Shown here piece after piece: positions 9,656 to 17,667 of a stretch of DNA of 64,000 nt; positions within the stretch are counted from its first letter, which is position 1, and every line of letters starts with the position of its first letter. The stretch is taken from assembly GCA_031284525.1 (NCBI GenBank), contig JAISZR010000004.1:124001-188000 (forward strand), in the 5' to 3' direction. A program made the position numbers and the translations under genes. The DNA comes from Oscillospiraceae bacterium (lineage in GTDB: Bacteria; Bacillota; Clostridia; Oscillospirales; Ruminococcaceae). The notes under the pieces were generated by a model, which was given only the letters and a program-made list of their open reading frames with translations, was not told the DNA's origin and made no database searches.

Positions 9656-10906
9656 TCAAGGTTCACCGGTTAGCCCTGATCTTGTTAGTCTCCAGGCCGC
9701 TTCCATAACACAAAGCTTGCCACTTGGGAAGTTAAGACCACCTTGATAATAAATGGTGTACGGCTCTCTCATTGGTCCGTCCGCAGAAGATTCAATTGTT
9801 GCACCCATCGTGAAGTTGCCAGCCGCCATAATAACCTTCGCTTCGTAACCCGGCATATCCCACTCCTGCGGTTTTACAAAGGAATCTATCGGTGAAGCCG
9901 CTTGGACACCTACGCAGAAGGTTCGCATTTTTTCTTTGCTGCCTAGCTTTATGCTCTGAACGATGTCGACGCGAGTGTCAAGGCTGCCGGGGCTCACGCT
10001 GAACCCGAGCTTTTCAAAAAGAGATGCGCAGAAAATTGCGGTTTTTAGTGCGTTTGCCACTGCCTGCGGTGCCATAAACAATCCCATCAAAATTTCCCGG
10101 TTTTGCTCGAGTGAACAGCCCACCTGGGCCCCGATGCCAGGTGCCGTGAGTCTGTTGGCACAAAGGGCAACTAAATCCTTTTTGCCAGCAATATACCCGC
10201 CTGTTCTTGCAAGCCCGCCGCCCGGATTTTTGATGAGGGACCCAACTATGAGGTCTGCCGTTGTGGATTCTCTTTCTGACACAAACTCACAATAGCAGTT
10301 GTCAACCACAACCGCCGCTTCTTTACTGGATTCCCGAATTTTTTTGATGATTTCCTCTGTCTGAGTGACGCTAAGTGACCCGCGCGACGAATAACCCCGC
10401 GACCGCTGGATATAAACCAGCCTTGCATCCCGGCACTTTTTGGCTATCCCCTCGTAATCGGGCGCCCCATCAAGAAAATTTACCTGTGAATATCGCACAC
10501 CAAAATCGGCAAGTGATCCGCCTTTATAACCACCAGTGCCAATCACTTTTTTAAGTGAGTCATAGGGGTCTTCCGTCACACATACCAGTTCGTCGCCTGG
10601 CCGCAAGATGGCGAACAAACAAACTGCCAAGGCGTGGGTTCCACTCACAAAGTTGTGCCGAACCAAAGCCGATTCGCTTCCCATCACGTCCGTGTAGACC
10701 TTATCTATTATTGCCCTGCCCGCATCATCATACCCGTAGCCGGTTGTGCCAAACAGATGCCGTTCACTCACACGATTTTTTATGAACGCTTCAACAACTC
10801 TGATCTGATTCTTTTCGAATATCTCGTCAACCGACCGGAACTGTGGGGCGCACGCTTCCTCCACATCTCTGGCTAACTTCCAAAATTTGTTATCATATTC
10901 AAACAA
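9656..10906 (-). CDS. methionine gamma-lyase family protein (YnbB / aluminium resistance type)
   Basis: Fold-type I PLP enzyme of about 416 residues, of the family long labelled aluminium resistance protein and related to Cys/Met metabolism enzymes. The PLP-binding stretch HNFVSGTHALAVCLFA, the IQRSRGY segment, DNCYCEF and the putative Schiff-base lysine in SLIKNPGGGLA are present. The true reaction is not settled. The start was placed at TTG 10906, preceded by AGGAAG at 7 bases; a TTG at 10930 would overlap gpsA and lacks proper spacing. It follows gpsA closely and is probably cotranscribed. Confidence 0.85.
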   Translation of the reverse strand: MFEYDNKFWKLARDVEEACAPQFRSVDEIFEKNQIRVVEAFIKNRVSERHLFGTTGYGYDDAGRAIIDKVYTDVMGSESALVRHNFVSGTHALAVCLFAILRPGDELVCVTEDPYDSLKKVIGTGGYKGGSLADFGVRYSQVNFLDGAPDYEGIAKKCRDARLVYIQRSRGYSSRGSLSVTQTEEIIKKIRESSKEAAVVVDNCYCEFVSERESTTADLIVGSLIKNPGGGLARTGGYIAGKKDLVALCANRLTAPGIGAQVGCSLEQNREILMGLFMAPQAVANALKTAIFCASLFEKLGFSVSPGSLDTRVDIVQSIKLGSKEKMRTFCVGVQAASPIDSFVKPQEWDMPGYEAKVIMAAGNFTMGATIESSADGPMREPYTIYYQGGLNFPSGKLCVMEAAWRLTRSGLTGEP

Positions 10907-10917
10907 CGTTACACTTC

Positions 10918-11907
10918 CTAAAACCAACAATCCTCCGACGCACGGCTGCTTTGCAATGTTTCCAGAATGCTGTCAATTTTTTTGCTTTCGTAAAGGATCC
11001 CGTATACGCAATTCATAACTGGTAAATCCAAATTATACTCTTCCATCAACCTTTTGGCCAAATAGGTATTTTCATACCCTTCAACGACCATGTTCACCTG
11101 CTTCAATGCCTCATCCACCGGGACTTTGCAGCCAATTAACTTCCCGAACTTTACATTTCGGCTGTGCTCGCTAATGCAGGTTGCAATCAAATCCCCAAGA
11201 CCGGAAAGCCCTGCGAAGGTTTGAGGTTTTGCACCCATGGCAACCCCCAATTTCCCGATTTCGCAAAGCCCCCTAGCAAGCAAGATCGCTAGCAGATTGT
11301 CACCGCCGAGTTTGGCACAAAGGCCAGTCGCAATTGCCACAACGTTCTTAAAGGTGCCGCCAACTTCCAGCCCTTTCACATCATCAGAAACAAACACTTT
11401 TAGTGCTTCATTTTGCAATAGAGCCGCTACCTTTTCCGCTGTTTTCCTGTTCGCAGAAGCGGCAACCACTGACGTTGGAACTGCCCTCGCCAACTCTTCA
11501 GCGTGTGATGGTCCGCATACGACGACGATTTCGTTCGTGAGTTCTTCCGCAATGACCTGCGACAAACTCTTCAAACTCTCTTTTTCGAAGCCTTTAGAGA
11601 CGTTGACCACCACTGCATCAGGTTTGATGTGCTTTTTCAAGTTTCTTACAACATTCCGCACGGCAGAGGAGGGAACAGAGGTAACAACAAACTCCGAATC
11701 TCTAATTTCTGAAAGATCCGACGTTATGTTGATGTTTTTTGGGATCTTAACACCGGGCAGCCGTTCTTTGTTTTCTCTTTCCTCAAGGATCGCCAGTTTT
11801 TCCTTTTCTTGAAATGACCAAACCGTCACATCATGCCCATTCTTTTCAACGGTTACAGCAAGAGCAAGGCCAAAACTTCCAGCCCCCATTATCGAGATAT
11901 TTGCCAC
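10918..11907 (-). CDS. gpsA: glycerol-3-phosphate dehydrogenase [NAD(P)+]
   Basis: Reduces dihydroxyacetone phosphate to sn-glycerol 3-phosphate for phospholipid synthesis. 329 residues, normal length. The N-terminal Rossmann motif is GAGSFG (8-13), followed by VVNVSKGFEK and VCGPSHAEELA. The catalytic lysine region GTFKNVVAIATGL and GLSGLGDLIATC are intact. GTG start at 11907; the ribosome binding site is weak. Eleven bases separate it from the chosen start of the next gene. Confidence 0.95.
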   Translation of the reverse strand: MANISIMGAGSFGLALAVTVEKNGHDVTVWSFQEKEKLAILEERENKERLPGVKIPKNINITSDLSEIRDSEFVVTSVPSSAVRNVVRNLKKHIKPDAVVVNVSKGFEKESLKSLSQVIAEELTNEIVVVCGPSHAEELARAVPTSVVAASANRKTAEKVAALLQNEALKVFVSDDVKGLEVGGTFKNVVAIATGLCAKLGGDNLLAILLARGLCEIGKLGVAMGAKPQTFAGLSGLGDLIATCISEHSRNVKFGKLIGCKVPVDEALKQVNMVVEGYENTYLAKRLMEEYNLDLPVMNCVYGILYESKKIDSILETLQSSRASEDCWF

Positions 11908-12233
11908 AAAACCACATCTTTCTTCGTTGCTTTCAACCAGAGCACTATTTTACATTATTTTGGGGGTTTTCGCAACTTCAAATTCCCCGGTGCAAATAAG
12001 AATTGGTTCTTTTATCTTGTGAGAAAGCGTTTTAGTGGCAGGTTCGGTGTAAGAGAGATCTTGGTTTTTCAACAGAAGGAGTGGGTTTTCAACTTGGGAG
12101 AAGTTCGAGAAGGTAAGTTTATTTTGTGCCCCGAAATGTTGGGGAAGCACTGGGATGAGGGTTTGCTTTGAAGAGTGTTGACAAGATTTTGGAGCATTTT
12201 GTTTTCAAAAGTTTAAAGTGCGTCGGTCGTTAA

Positions 12234-12250
12234 TGTCGAAAAATGTCGAA
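12234..12250 (+). promoter_or_regulatory. tandem Spo0A-type boxes (0A boxes)
   Basis: TGTCGAA occurs twice, at 12234-12240 and 12244-12250, exactly 10 bases apart and in the same orientation. TGTCGAA is the core 0A box bound by Spo0A, and tandem boxes with one-helical-turn spacing are typical of Spo0A-controlled promoters. They lie about 45-60 bases before the likely start site of the next gene, a normal place for activation. Confidence 0.7.
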
Positions 12251-12280
12251 ATATTTGCCGCCCAAACACGCATTTTCTGT

Positions 12281-12288
12281 GATAGAAT
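12281..12288 (+). promoter_or_regulatory. -10 element of the DUF6514-like gene
   Basis: TGATAGAAT gives an extended -10 element (TAGAAT at 12283-12288). The -35 position (12260-12265) does not match TTGACA, which fits an activator-dependent promoter next to the 0A boxes. A sigma-H type -10 (AGAAT) is an alternative reading, but no matching -35 is present. Confidence 0.5.
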
Positions 12289-12344
12289 TGACCTAGGTGG
12301 TAAGTTAGTAATGGTTAAATATTGCAGTATTGTGGGTGGATGTT

Positions 12345-12560
12345 TTGAGTTTTTATAACATTGAACTTTTCAGGGGTGGTGATGCCGCGCGCCCGGTCTA
12401 TGGCATATCGGTTGTCACCAGTTTTGACACAGTGCGGGTTCCCGCAATTTCAGAAAATGAGGGGCAGGTTACAGAAATAATGGAGCTTTGCAAAAGGTAC
12501 GCGGTTTCTCCTGTCCACATAGAGGATGTAGCGCGAGATTATCTTTTTTCTCGCAGTTAA
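12345..12560 (+). CDS. small protein resembling DUF6514
   Basis: A soluble protein of about 71 residues of unknown function. The pattern YGISV, a central IS, and a C-terminal SPVHIEDVARDYL resembles the DUF6514 family of small clostridial proteins, from memory only. The start is uncertain: TTG at 12345 has GGTGG at 5 bases, while GTG 12336 and TTG 12330 are in frame. It sits alone between the 0A boxes and an intrinsic terminator, so it may be a single-gene unit under Spo0A control. Confidence 0.6.
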   Translation: MSFYNIELFRGGDAARPVYGISVVTSFDTVRVPAISENEGQVTEIMELCKRYAVSPVHIEDVARDYLFSRS

Positions 12561-12753
12561 TTGCCAATGGAATCCGGGTCCCATCTAACGGACTTGCTGA
12601 GTGCTCCTCGGTTGCCTTCACCAGTTTTAGGGTTGGCCTGCAGGGCGCTTGGCCGTCTTCGCTACACTTTTTGTGAATTCCCACGTTTTTCCTAGGCTGT
12701 GTTAACACCGGGTTTTCCGTGCTTGCATTAAAAAATGAGTTAGTGATTTTTGG

Positions 12754-12786
12754 GGCTGCTTTATCTTGGAGATGTGCAGCCTTTTT
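12754..12786 (+). terminator. intrinsic terminator after the DUF6514-like gene
   Basis: GGCTGC (12754-12759) pairs with GCAGCC (12776-12781) and is followed directly by TTTTT. It lies about 195 bases after the stop codon, so the transcript has a long 3' tail. Confidence 0.7.
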
Positions 12787-13255
12787 GCTTTGTCTTTGAG
12801 TGCAGCAAACTCTTTACTTTTTACGTCCAAAAACGGCGAATAGATCAACTTCGGCACGCTCACGGGCTTCATCGCCTAATCAATTCACCCCCGAGATGAC
12901 TCATCAATATCTGGAGCACTTCCCCTTTTCACCTTGGAGCATTGACATCGAACAGGCCTTGCACGTGTGTCCTTTAAAGTGCGCCTAAAACTTCTAAGAG
13001 CCCGTGCTTATCCTTGTTTTTACGGGCCGAACCTAGCAAGGGATCAAACTCGCCAGCTGGGAAAGTTTTGCCACCTACTCTTCAGCTGTCTTATCCTTTC
13101 CAATCTCGGGTCAAAGGCTTCGCTGGCGACCAAAAGCAAATTTGTGCTAACAGCTTAGCAATTCCGTCACGAACTTTTTATAGCACTCAAAGGATCAACT
13201 CCGTCAAATTTTTAAACTCTCTTGTGAAAGAGGTGTAGATTGTAGACGGAAGGGG
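12787..13255. other. stretch without a recognisable gene; possible structured RNA
   Basis: About 470 bases bounded on the left by one plus-strand terminator and on the right by another. No supported reading frame on either strand. Some local inverted repeats (GCCCGT...ACGGGC at 13000-13026; CCAGCTGG near 13053). I checked by eye for RNase P RNA, tmRNA and SRP RNA core motifs and found none. A plus-strand non-coding RNA ending at the 13256 terminator is possible but unsupported beyond this context. Confidence 0.3.
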
Positions 13256-13325
13256 CTACTCTCCCAAACTTGGAGATTCACCCTTTGAGAAACAAAGGGT
13301 GAGAGTAGTGGGGGTTTTATTTTGA
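13256..13325 (+). terminator. strong intrinsic terminator, plus strand
   Basis: A perfect 9-base stem CACCCTTTG/CAAAGGGTG with loop AGAAA (13279-13301) is nested in an outer stem CTACTCTC (13256-13263) with GAGAGTAG (13301-13308), followed by TGGGGGTTTTATTTT. The T-rich tail is on the plus-strand side only, so it does not serve pth, which runs the other way. Confidence 0.75.
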
Positions 13326-13334
13326 ATTTAAAGA

Positions 13335-13916
13335 CTAATTATACTTGTTCATCGCCTGAGAAACCCCATCCTTGACGATGCATTCTAAGCATTCCAAGAC
13401 CCGCGGTATCATTGCTTCAATTTTGCCTTTTTCCCCTGCATCAAATCTCGTCAGAACCCAATCTGCCAGCTCCATATTTTTGTTTTTCTTTGTACCAACG
13501 CCACATTTAACTCTGATGAAGTTATCTTCATCCAAAAAATCACCAACACTTTTGATCCCGTTATGTCCACCGTCAGAGCCTCCGACTTTGATCTTGAATA
13601 ATCCGGGTTCCAGAGTGATATCGTCTTGCACAACAATAACGTCTTTAGGTTTGACCTTGAAATATCTGGTGAACGCCCTCACAACGATTCCAGAGTTATT
13701 CACATATGTGAGTGGTTTTAGCAAGGCGATATCTACGCCATTTAGAGCAACTTTCACATAAGCTCCATCAAATTTTTTGCGGTCAATTTTAACGCCTTGC
13801 CGTTTTGCCATTTCGTCAACAATGCAAAATCCCAAATTGTGCCTAGTTCCGTCATAGGAAATGCCAGGGTTTCCCAAGCCAACAACAACCTGTTTTATTC
13901 TGCTTTTCCAAAACAA
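13335..13916 (-). CDS. pth: peptidyl-tRNA hydrolase
   Basis: Releases tRNA from peptidyl-tRNA that drops off the ribosome. 193 residues. Key residues are visible: N in GLGNPG, the catalytic His in TRHNLGF, the Asp in VVQDDI (Gln where His often stands), and the Asn in GGHNGIKS. TTG start at 13916 follows GAGGTG by 8 bases. It stands alone, not next to mfd or rpl genes as often seen in relatives. Confidence 0.95.
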   Translation of the reverse strand: MFWKSRIKQVVVGLGNPGISYDGTRHNLGFCIVDEMAKRQGVKIDRKKFDGAYVKVALNGVDIALLKPLTYVNNSGIVVRAFTRYFKVKPKDVIVVQDDITLEPGLFKIKVGGSDGGHNGIKSVGDFLDEDNFIRVKCGVGTKKNKNMELADWVLTRFDAGEKGKIEAMIPRVLECLECIVKDGVSQAMNKYN

Positions 13917-14036
13917 TTAACAATCACCTCAACAATTTTAATTGAGCAAACTTTCAAAACCCTTCTAAGTCTAGCATACCCACCACCAAAAAAACAAATG
14001 TCCCAAAAGATTCTCTGGTGAGCTGCAGAAATAAGT

Positions 14037-14064
14037 TTTACTTTCTGACGTTTAATGCTATAAT
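14037..14064 (+). promoter_or_regulatory. promoter of the site-2-protease-like gene
   Basis: An extended -10 TGCTATAAT (TATAAT at 14059-14064) with TTTACT (14037-14042) 16 bases upstream as -35. Confidence 0.7.
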
Positions 14065-14131
14065 AGTGAGGGTGATTACCCACAACCTTTGTTACTTCAC
14101 GATTTCACGAGTGTCATCGGAGGGACCCTTT

Positions 14132-14818
14132 ATGTTTAGTAACTCAAGTGCAGGCGTTTTCTATTCATGGTTTTTACCTAAAGCTATCGTGATTTTCCTG
14201 ATCTTCCCGGTTTTGCAATATTTTACATGCTTAGTCGCTTGTAAACTGGGCGACGACTCCCCTGAAATGCAGAAAAGATTGACTTTTAATCCCCTAGCAC
14301 ATATGGATCCGCTCGGGACTGTGCTCCTTTTGCTCAGCTACATTGGCTGGCCCAAACCACTTCCGATAAATGCGGCCAATTTTTATAAAGTGAAAAATCG
14401 ACGTACCGGAAGGCTTTTTGTAGCACTTGCGGGGCCGGCAGGTCTATTGGTTTTTGCGTTCTTTTTCCTTTTTGCGGCAAACATTTCTGGGCGTTATTTT
14501 AGTGCCATAGTTTCTGGAGTGTTTCAGGTGACCGCGGAATTTAGCATATACATTTCCTTGTTTTCGTGCATTCCGATTCCCGGATTCGCGGGAGAAGCAA
14601 TCGGTGAATACTTTTTCCCCAAGTTCATGAATGAACTCGCACCATATAGGACGCAAATTTGCATTGGATTTATTCTTCTCATTTCTTTTGCACCACGTAT
14701 TTTGACCCCAATTTTTGTCCCTATCGATAAAGTTGCCGAGCTTATACGGTGGCTCCTCAATGGTGCTGCAAGTGGGATATTGGATTTGCTCACTCTGCCT
14801 TTTAGAAGGTACTCGTAA
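14132..14818 (+). CDS. site-2 protease (M50)-like membrane protein without catalytic motifs
   Basis: A 228-residue polytopic membrane protein aligned with the YwhC-like M50 peptidases: KLGDDSPEMQKRLTFNPLAH, MDPLGT and the GWPKPLPIN stretch are family hallmarks. The zinc site is lost. The HExxH segment reads LQYFT (residues 28-32), and the second-motif N...PIPxxDG reads SCIPIPGFAG (S145, A153). It cannot be a zinc protease of the usual type; an inactive membrane-bound regulator or chaperone role is a possibility. The start was placed at ATG 14132, which has GGAGGG at 7 bases; upstream in-frame codons have no binding site. Confidence 0.75.
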   Translation: MFSNSSAGVFYSWFLPKAIVIFLIFPVLQYFTCLVACKLGDDSPEMQKRLTFNPLAHMDPLGTVLLLLSYIGWPKPLPINAANFYKVKNRRTGRLFVALAGPAGLLVFAFFFLFAANISGRYFSAIVSGVFQVTAEFSIYISLFSCIPIPGFAGEAIGEYFFPKFMNELAPYRTQICIGFILLISFAPRILTPIFVPIDKVAELIRWLLNGAASGILDLLTLPFRRYS

Positions 14819-14876
14819 TGAAATTCGCGGATTCCCCTGAAGTATAATCGGGAATTAACCAGGAAGGAAACCTTTT

Positions 14877-17492
14877 TTGATTTTTTTGATCATAGACGGA
14901 AACAGCATCCTAAACCGTGCCTACTACGCCATCAAATCATTGGGAGACAGTCGTGGCCAGAACATAAATGGCATATACGGTTTTGTTAACATCTTGCGCA
15001 AGTTCATCGATCAACTGCAACCCGAATATGTTGCGGTTGCTTTTGATGTTAGTCGAAAAACGTTCAGATCTGATCTTTGCCAAACCTATAAGGGGACTCG
15101 TGCGGGAACGCCGGACGATCTTAAAAGGCAGATACCAGTGATCCAGGAGTTGCTGGAACTGATGGGGTTTGCCGTTCTTCGCTGCCCGGGATTCGAAGCG
15201 GATGACATTTTGGGTACGCTCAGTCACAGGTGTTGCCCCGCATCTGTTGAATGTGTTTTGTTAACGGGAGATCGTGATGCTTATCAACTTATTAAGGAAA
15301 ACGTGCGAGTGATTTTGCCGACTATAAGAAATAAAACTTCGGTTGAAGAAACAATAACGCTGGAAACAATAAGAGGAAAGTATGGCTTGGAGCCCTTAAA
15401 GCTCATCGACGTCAAGGCAATGGCTGGGGACGCGTCCGACAACATTCCCGGTTGCAAGGGTGTGGGCGAAAAGACTGCGCTAGAACTTATCTCTAGGTTT
15501 GGAAGTGTTGAAACTCTTTTTGAAAACTTAGAGCAAATAGAATCCGCATCACTCAAAAGCAAGCTTGTTGCGGGGAGAGAAGATATTTTCTTGAGTAAAG
15601 TCCTCGCCACGATTAGATTGGACGCTCCGATTAACTGTTCCATTGAGGAATACGCACCTAAGGTAACCAGCAAAAAGGAATTGATTTTGAAACTGGCGGA
15701 ACTCGGTATGAAAACAGCAATCCAAAAGGTCAATCTGTTGGTTCCACATTTGGCGGATCAGGAAGATGTTTTTGATTCTTTTAAGGAGCCTCCCGTTCCA
15801 ATTCACTTTGTGGCAAGTGTTGACGAAATCAAAGAAATTAGAGAGGGTAAAAGCACCTCGAAACTCTACATATCGTTTGATGAGCCGGGAAACAGATTGG
15901 GAATTAACGCAGGGGATAACGTGTATATTCTGCCACTAAACGGAAATTTAAAAACGCTTGCAATGGCACTTGAGAAATTTGCCGGGCAGATATACTTCGA
16001 CGACATCAAAGAGTTCTGGACTCTTTTGTTCAAAGAAGATCCCGGGGATAAGGAGAACTCTTTAACGTTCTTGATGCCGCCTTTTTGTGTTACACTTGCG
16101 GGATACATTCTGGATTCGTTGAGGAAAAAATACGAAGTGGATCGCCTTGTTAGAATTTATCTAGAGCCTAGTGACTATATTAACTTTGGCGGCGACGATT
16201 TTGTTTTTGGTCTGATTAATAGCCTGAAGCTCTGCGAAACTTTGGAACAAAAACTTGCAGAAAACGAACAGCTGGCGCTCCTAAGAGAAGTTGAAATTCC
16301 GGTTGCGGAAGTGTTAGTTACAATGGAGCAAAAGGGCTTCTTGTTGGATGTGCCTAGCCTCTCTGATTTTGGCAGTCACCTTGAACAAGAAACCCAGGCG
16401 CTGGAAGAAGAAATCTTTTTGGATAATGGCGTTGAAAAGTTTAATTTGAATTCCTCTCAAAAACTTGGCCAGTTCCTTTTTGAAACGCTGAAACTACCGG
16501 CTCAAGGTCGGAATAAAAGTGGGTTTAAGACCGACGCGGAAAGTTTGGAAAAGATTTTGCACCTTCATCCGGTCATCAAGCTTATTTTGAAGCGGCGGAA
16601 ATTGATTAAGTTGAAGACTACTTACGTTGATGGCTTGCTTGGAGCGGCAGATCCAACTGATCACGTTCATACCTTATTCAAACAGACTGAGACCAAAACC
16701 GGGCGGCTCAGCTCCGCGGAACCTAATCTTCAAAATGTGCCGATCAGAACGGAGCTCGGTAAAAACCTCCGCAGATTTTTTATCGCGGAGCCCGGTTGTC
16801 TCCTCGCAGATGCTGATTATTCGCAGATTGAGCTTCGGGTTCTTGCAGAAATCAGTCAGGATGAGGCTTTAATAAAAAGTTTTAGATCCAATGAAGATAT
16901 CCACCGAATCACGGCTTCGGAGATTTTTGGCGTTCCATTAGATGAGGTTACTGCTCAGATGAGAATGGATGCTAAAACCGTTAATTTTGGAATTGTTTAT
17001 GGAATGGGCGCGGTTGCGTTAGCAGAAGAGCTCGCGATTAGTTTGTCCCAAGCCACTCAACATATTAAGCGGTTTTTTTTAAAATTTCCAAGGGTCGAAG
17101 AGTATCTGGCACAGACCGTTTCTTTCGCCGAAGCAAATGGTTATGTGAAGACGCTTTTCAATCGCCGGATATACATCCCCGAATTGAGGTCGAACAGCAA
17201 ATCACTGATTTCTTTTGGGCGGCGGGTCGCCTATAACGCGCCAATCCAAGGTTCCGCTGCAGATATCATAAAACTTGCAATGGTCAACCTGCAGACTTGC
17301 ACAGAAAGGGAGAGGCTTAATTCGAAGATTATCCTTCAAGTTCACGACGAGATAATTGTTCAGGTGCCAACGGCCGAACAAGCACAAATGGAAAAGATCC
17401 TTCACGAAGAAATGGAGACCTTTCCCAAATTCAAATTGCCTCTTAAAATTGACGTCGGTTTTGGACCAACTTGGTTTGCGGCAAAATCTTAA
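14877..17492 (+). CDS. polA: DNA polymerase I
   Basis: Repair and Okazaki-fragment processing polymerase, 871 residues. The N-terminal 5'-3' nuclease domain (about 1-290) begins with LIIDGNSILNRAYY and contains the helix-hairpin-helix GCKGVGEKTALEL. The middle 3'-5' exonuclease-like domain lacks the DxE pair (FDEPG instead), so proofreading is absent, as in many Firmicutes. The polymerase domain has motif A DADYSQIELRVLAE, motif B RMDAKTVNFGIVYGMG and motif C QVHDEI. TTG start at 14877 after AGGAAGG. A TATAAT at 14843-14848 may be its -10 element, without a good -35. Confidence 0.95.
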   Translation: MIFLIIDGNSILNRAYYAIKSLGDSRGQNINGIYGFVNILRKFIDQLQPEYVAVAFDVSRKTFRSDLCQTYKGTRAGTPDDLKRQIPVIQELLELMGFAVLRCPGFEADDILGTLSHRCCPASVECVLLTGDRDAYQLIKENVRVILPTIRNKTSVEETITLETIRGKYGLEPLKLIDVKAMAGDASDNIPGCKGVGEKTALELISRFGSVETLFENLEQIESASLKSKLVAGREDIFLSKVLATIRLDAPINCSIEEYAPKVTSKKELILKLAELGMKTAIQKVNLLVPHLADQEDVFDSFKEPPVPIHFVASVDEIKEIREGKSTSKLYISFDEPGNRLGINAGDNVYILPLNGNLKTLAMALEKFAGQIYFDDIKEFWTLLFKEDPGDKENSLTFLMPPFCVTLAGYILDSLRKKYEVDRLVRIYLEPSDYINFGGDDFVFGLINSLKLCETLEQKLAENEQLALLREVEIPVAEVLVTMEQKGFLLDVPSLSDFGSHLEQETQALEEEIFLDNGVEKFNLNSSQKLGQFLFETLKLPAQGRNKSGFKTDAESLEKILHLHPVIKLILKRRKLIKLKTTYVDGLLGAADPTDHVHTLFKQTETKTGRLSSAEPNLQNVPIRTELGKNLRRFFIAEPGCLLADADYSQIELRVLAEISQDEALIKSFRSNEDIHRITASEIFGVPLDEVTAQMRMDAKTVNFGIVYGMGAVALAEELAISLSQATQHIKRFFLKFPRVEEYLAQTVSFAEANGYVKTLFNRRIYIPELRSNSKSLISFGRRVAYNAPIQGSAADIIKLAMVNLQTCTERERLNSKIILQVHDEIIVQVPTAEQAQMEKILHEEMETFPKFKLPLKIDVGFGPTWFAAKS

Positions 17493-17667
17493 AAAGTTTT
17501 CTGCCTTGTTCTCACACCAGTTCCCGTTCTCCTTGTGCGCATAACCAGTCTTGCTGTCTCTGCCGATTTTTTCTCGCAAGCTAGGGGGCCTGAGCCCCCA
17601 CGGTTTAGGTGACGATGTCCCAGTTACACAAGTCTGCCGCTCCCGCATCTCACGTGTTGGAAGCAGT
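17493..17667. other. convergent polA/secA intergenic region with GC hairpin
   Basis: GGGGGC (17584-17589) pairs with GCCCCC (17594-17599) around the loop CTGA. Neither side carries a T run, so termination is uncertain. No gene seen. Confidence 0.45.

Larger units (their letters stand above)
11908..12344. other. intergenic region before the DUF6514-like gene
   Basis: More than 400 bases between gpsA and the plus-strand small gene. The first 260 bases hold no convincing gene; one open plus-strand frame ending near 12171 has no recognisable protein. The distal part carries tandem Spo0A-type boxes and a -10 element, listed separately. Confidence 0.5.

Noticed and set aside
11833..12171. A 112-codon plus-strand frame overlapping the start of gpsA
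   Set aside because: The first part is antisense to gpsA and the remainder has no recognisable domain or good start.
12814..13197. A minus-strand frame whose pieces look protein-like and end in GDEARERAEVDLFAVFGRKK, possibly a pseudogene
   Set aside because: It holds about ten stop codons in some 127 codons, more than expected by chance, and no family is recognisable; the resemblance to coding is probably accidental.
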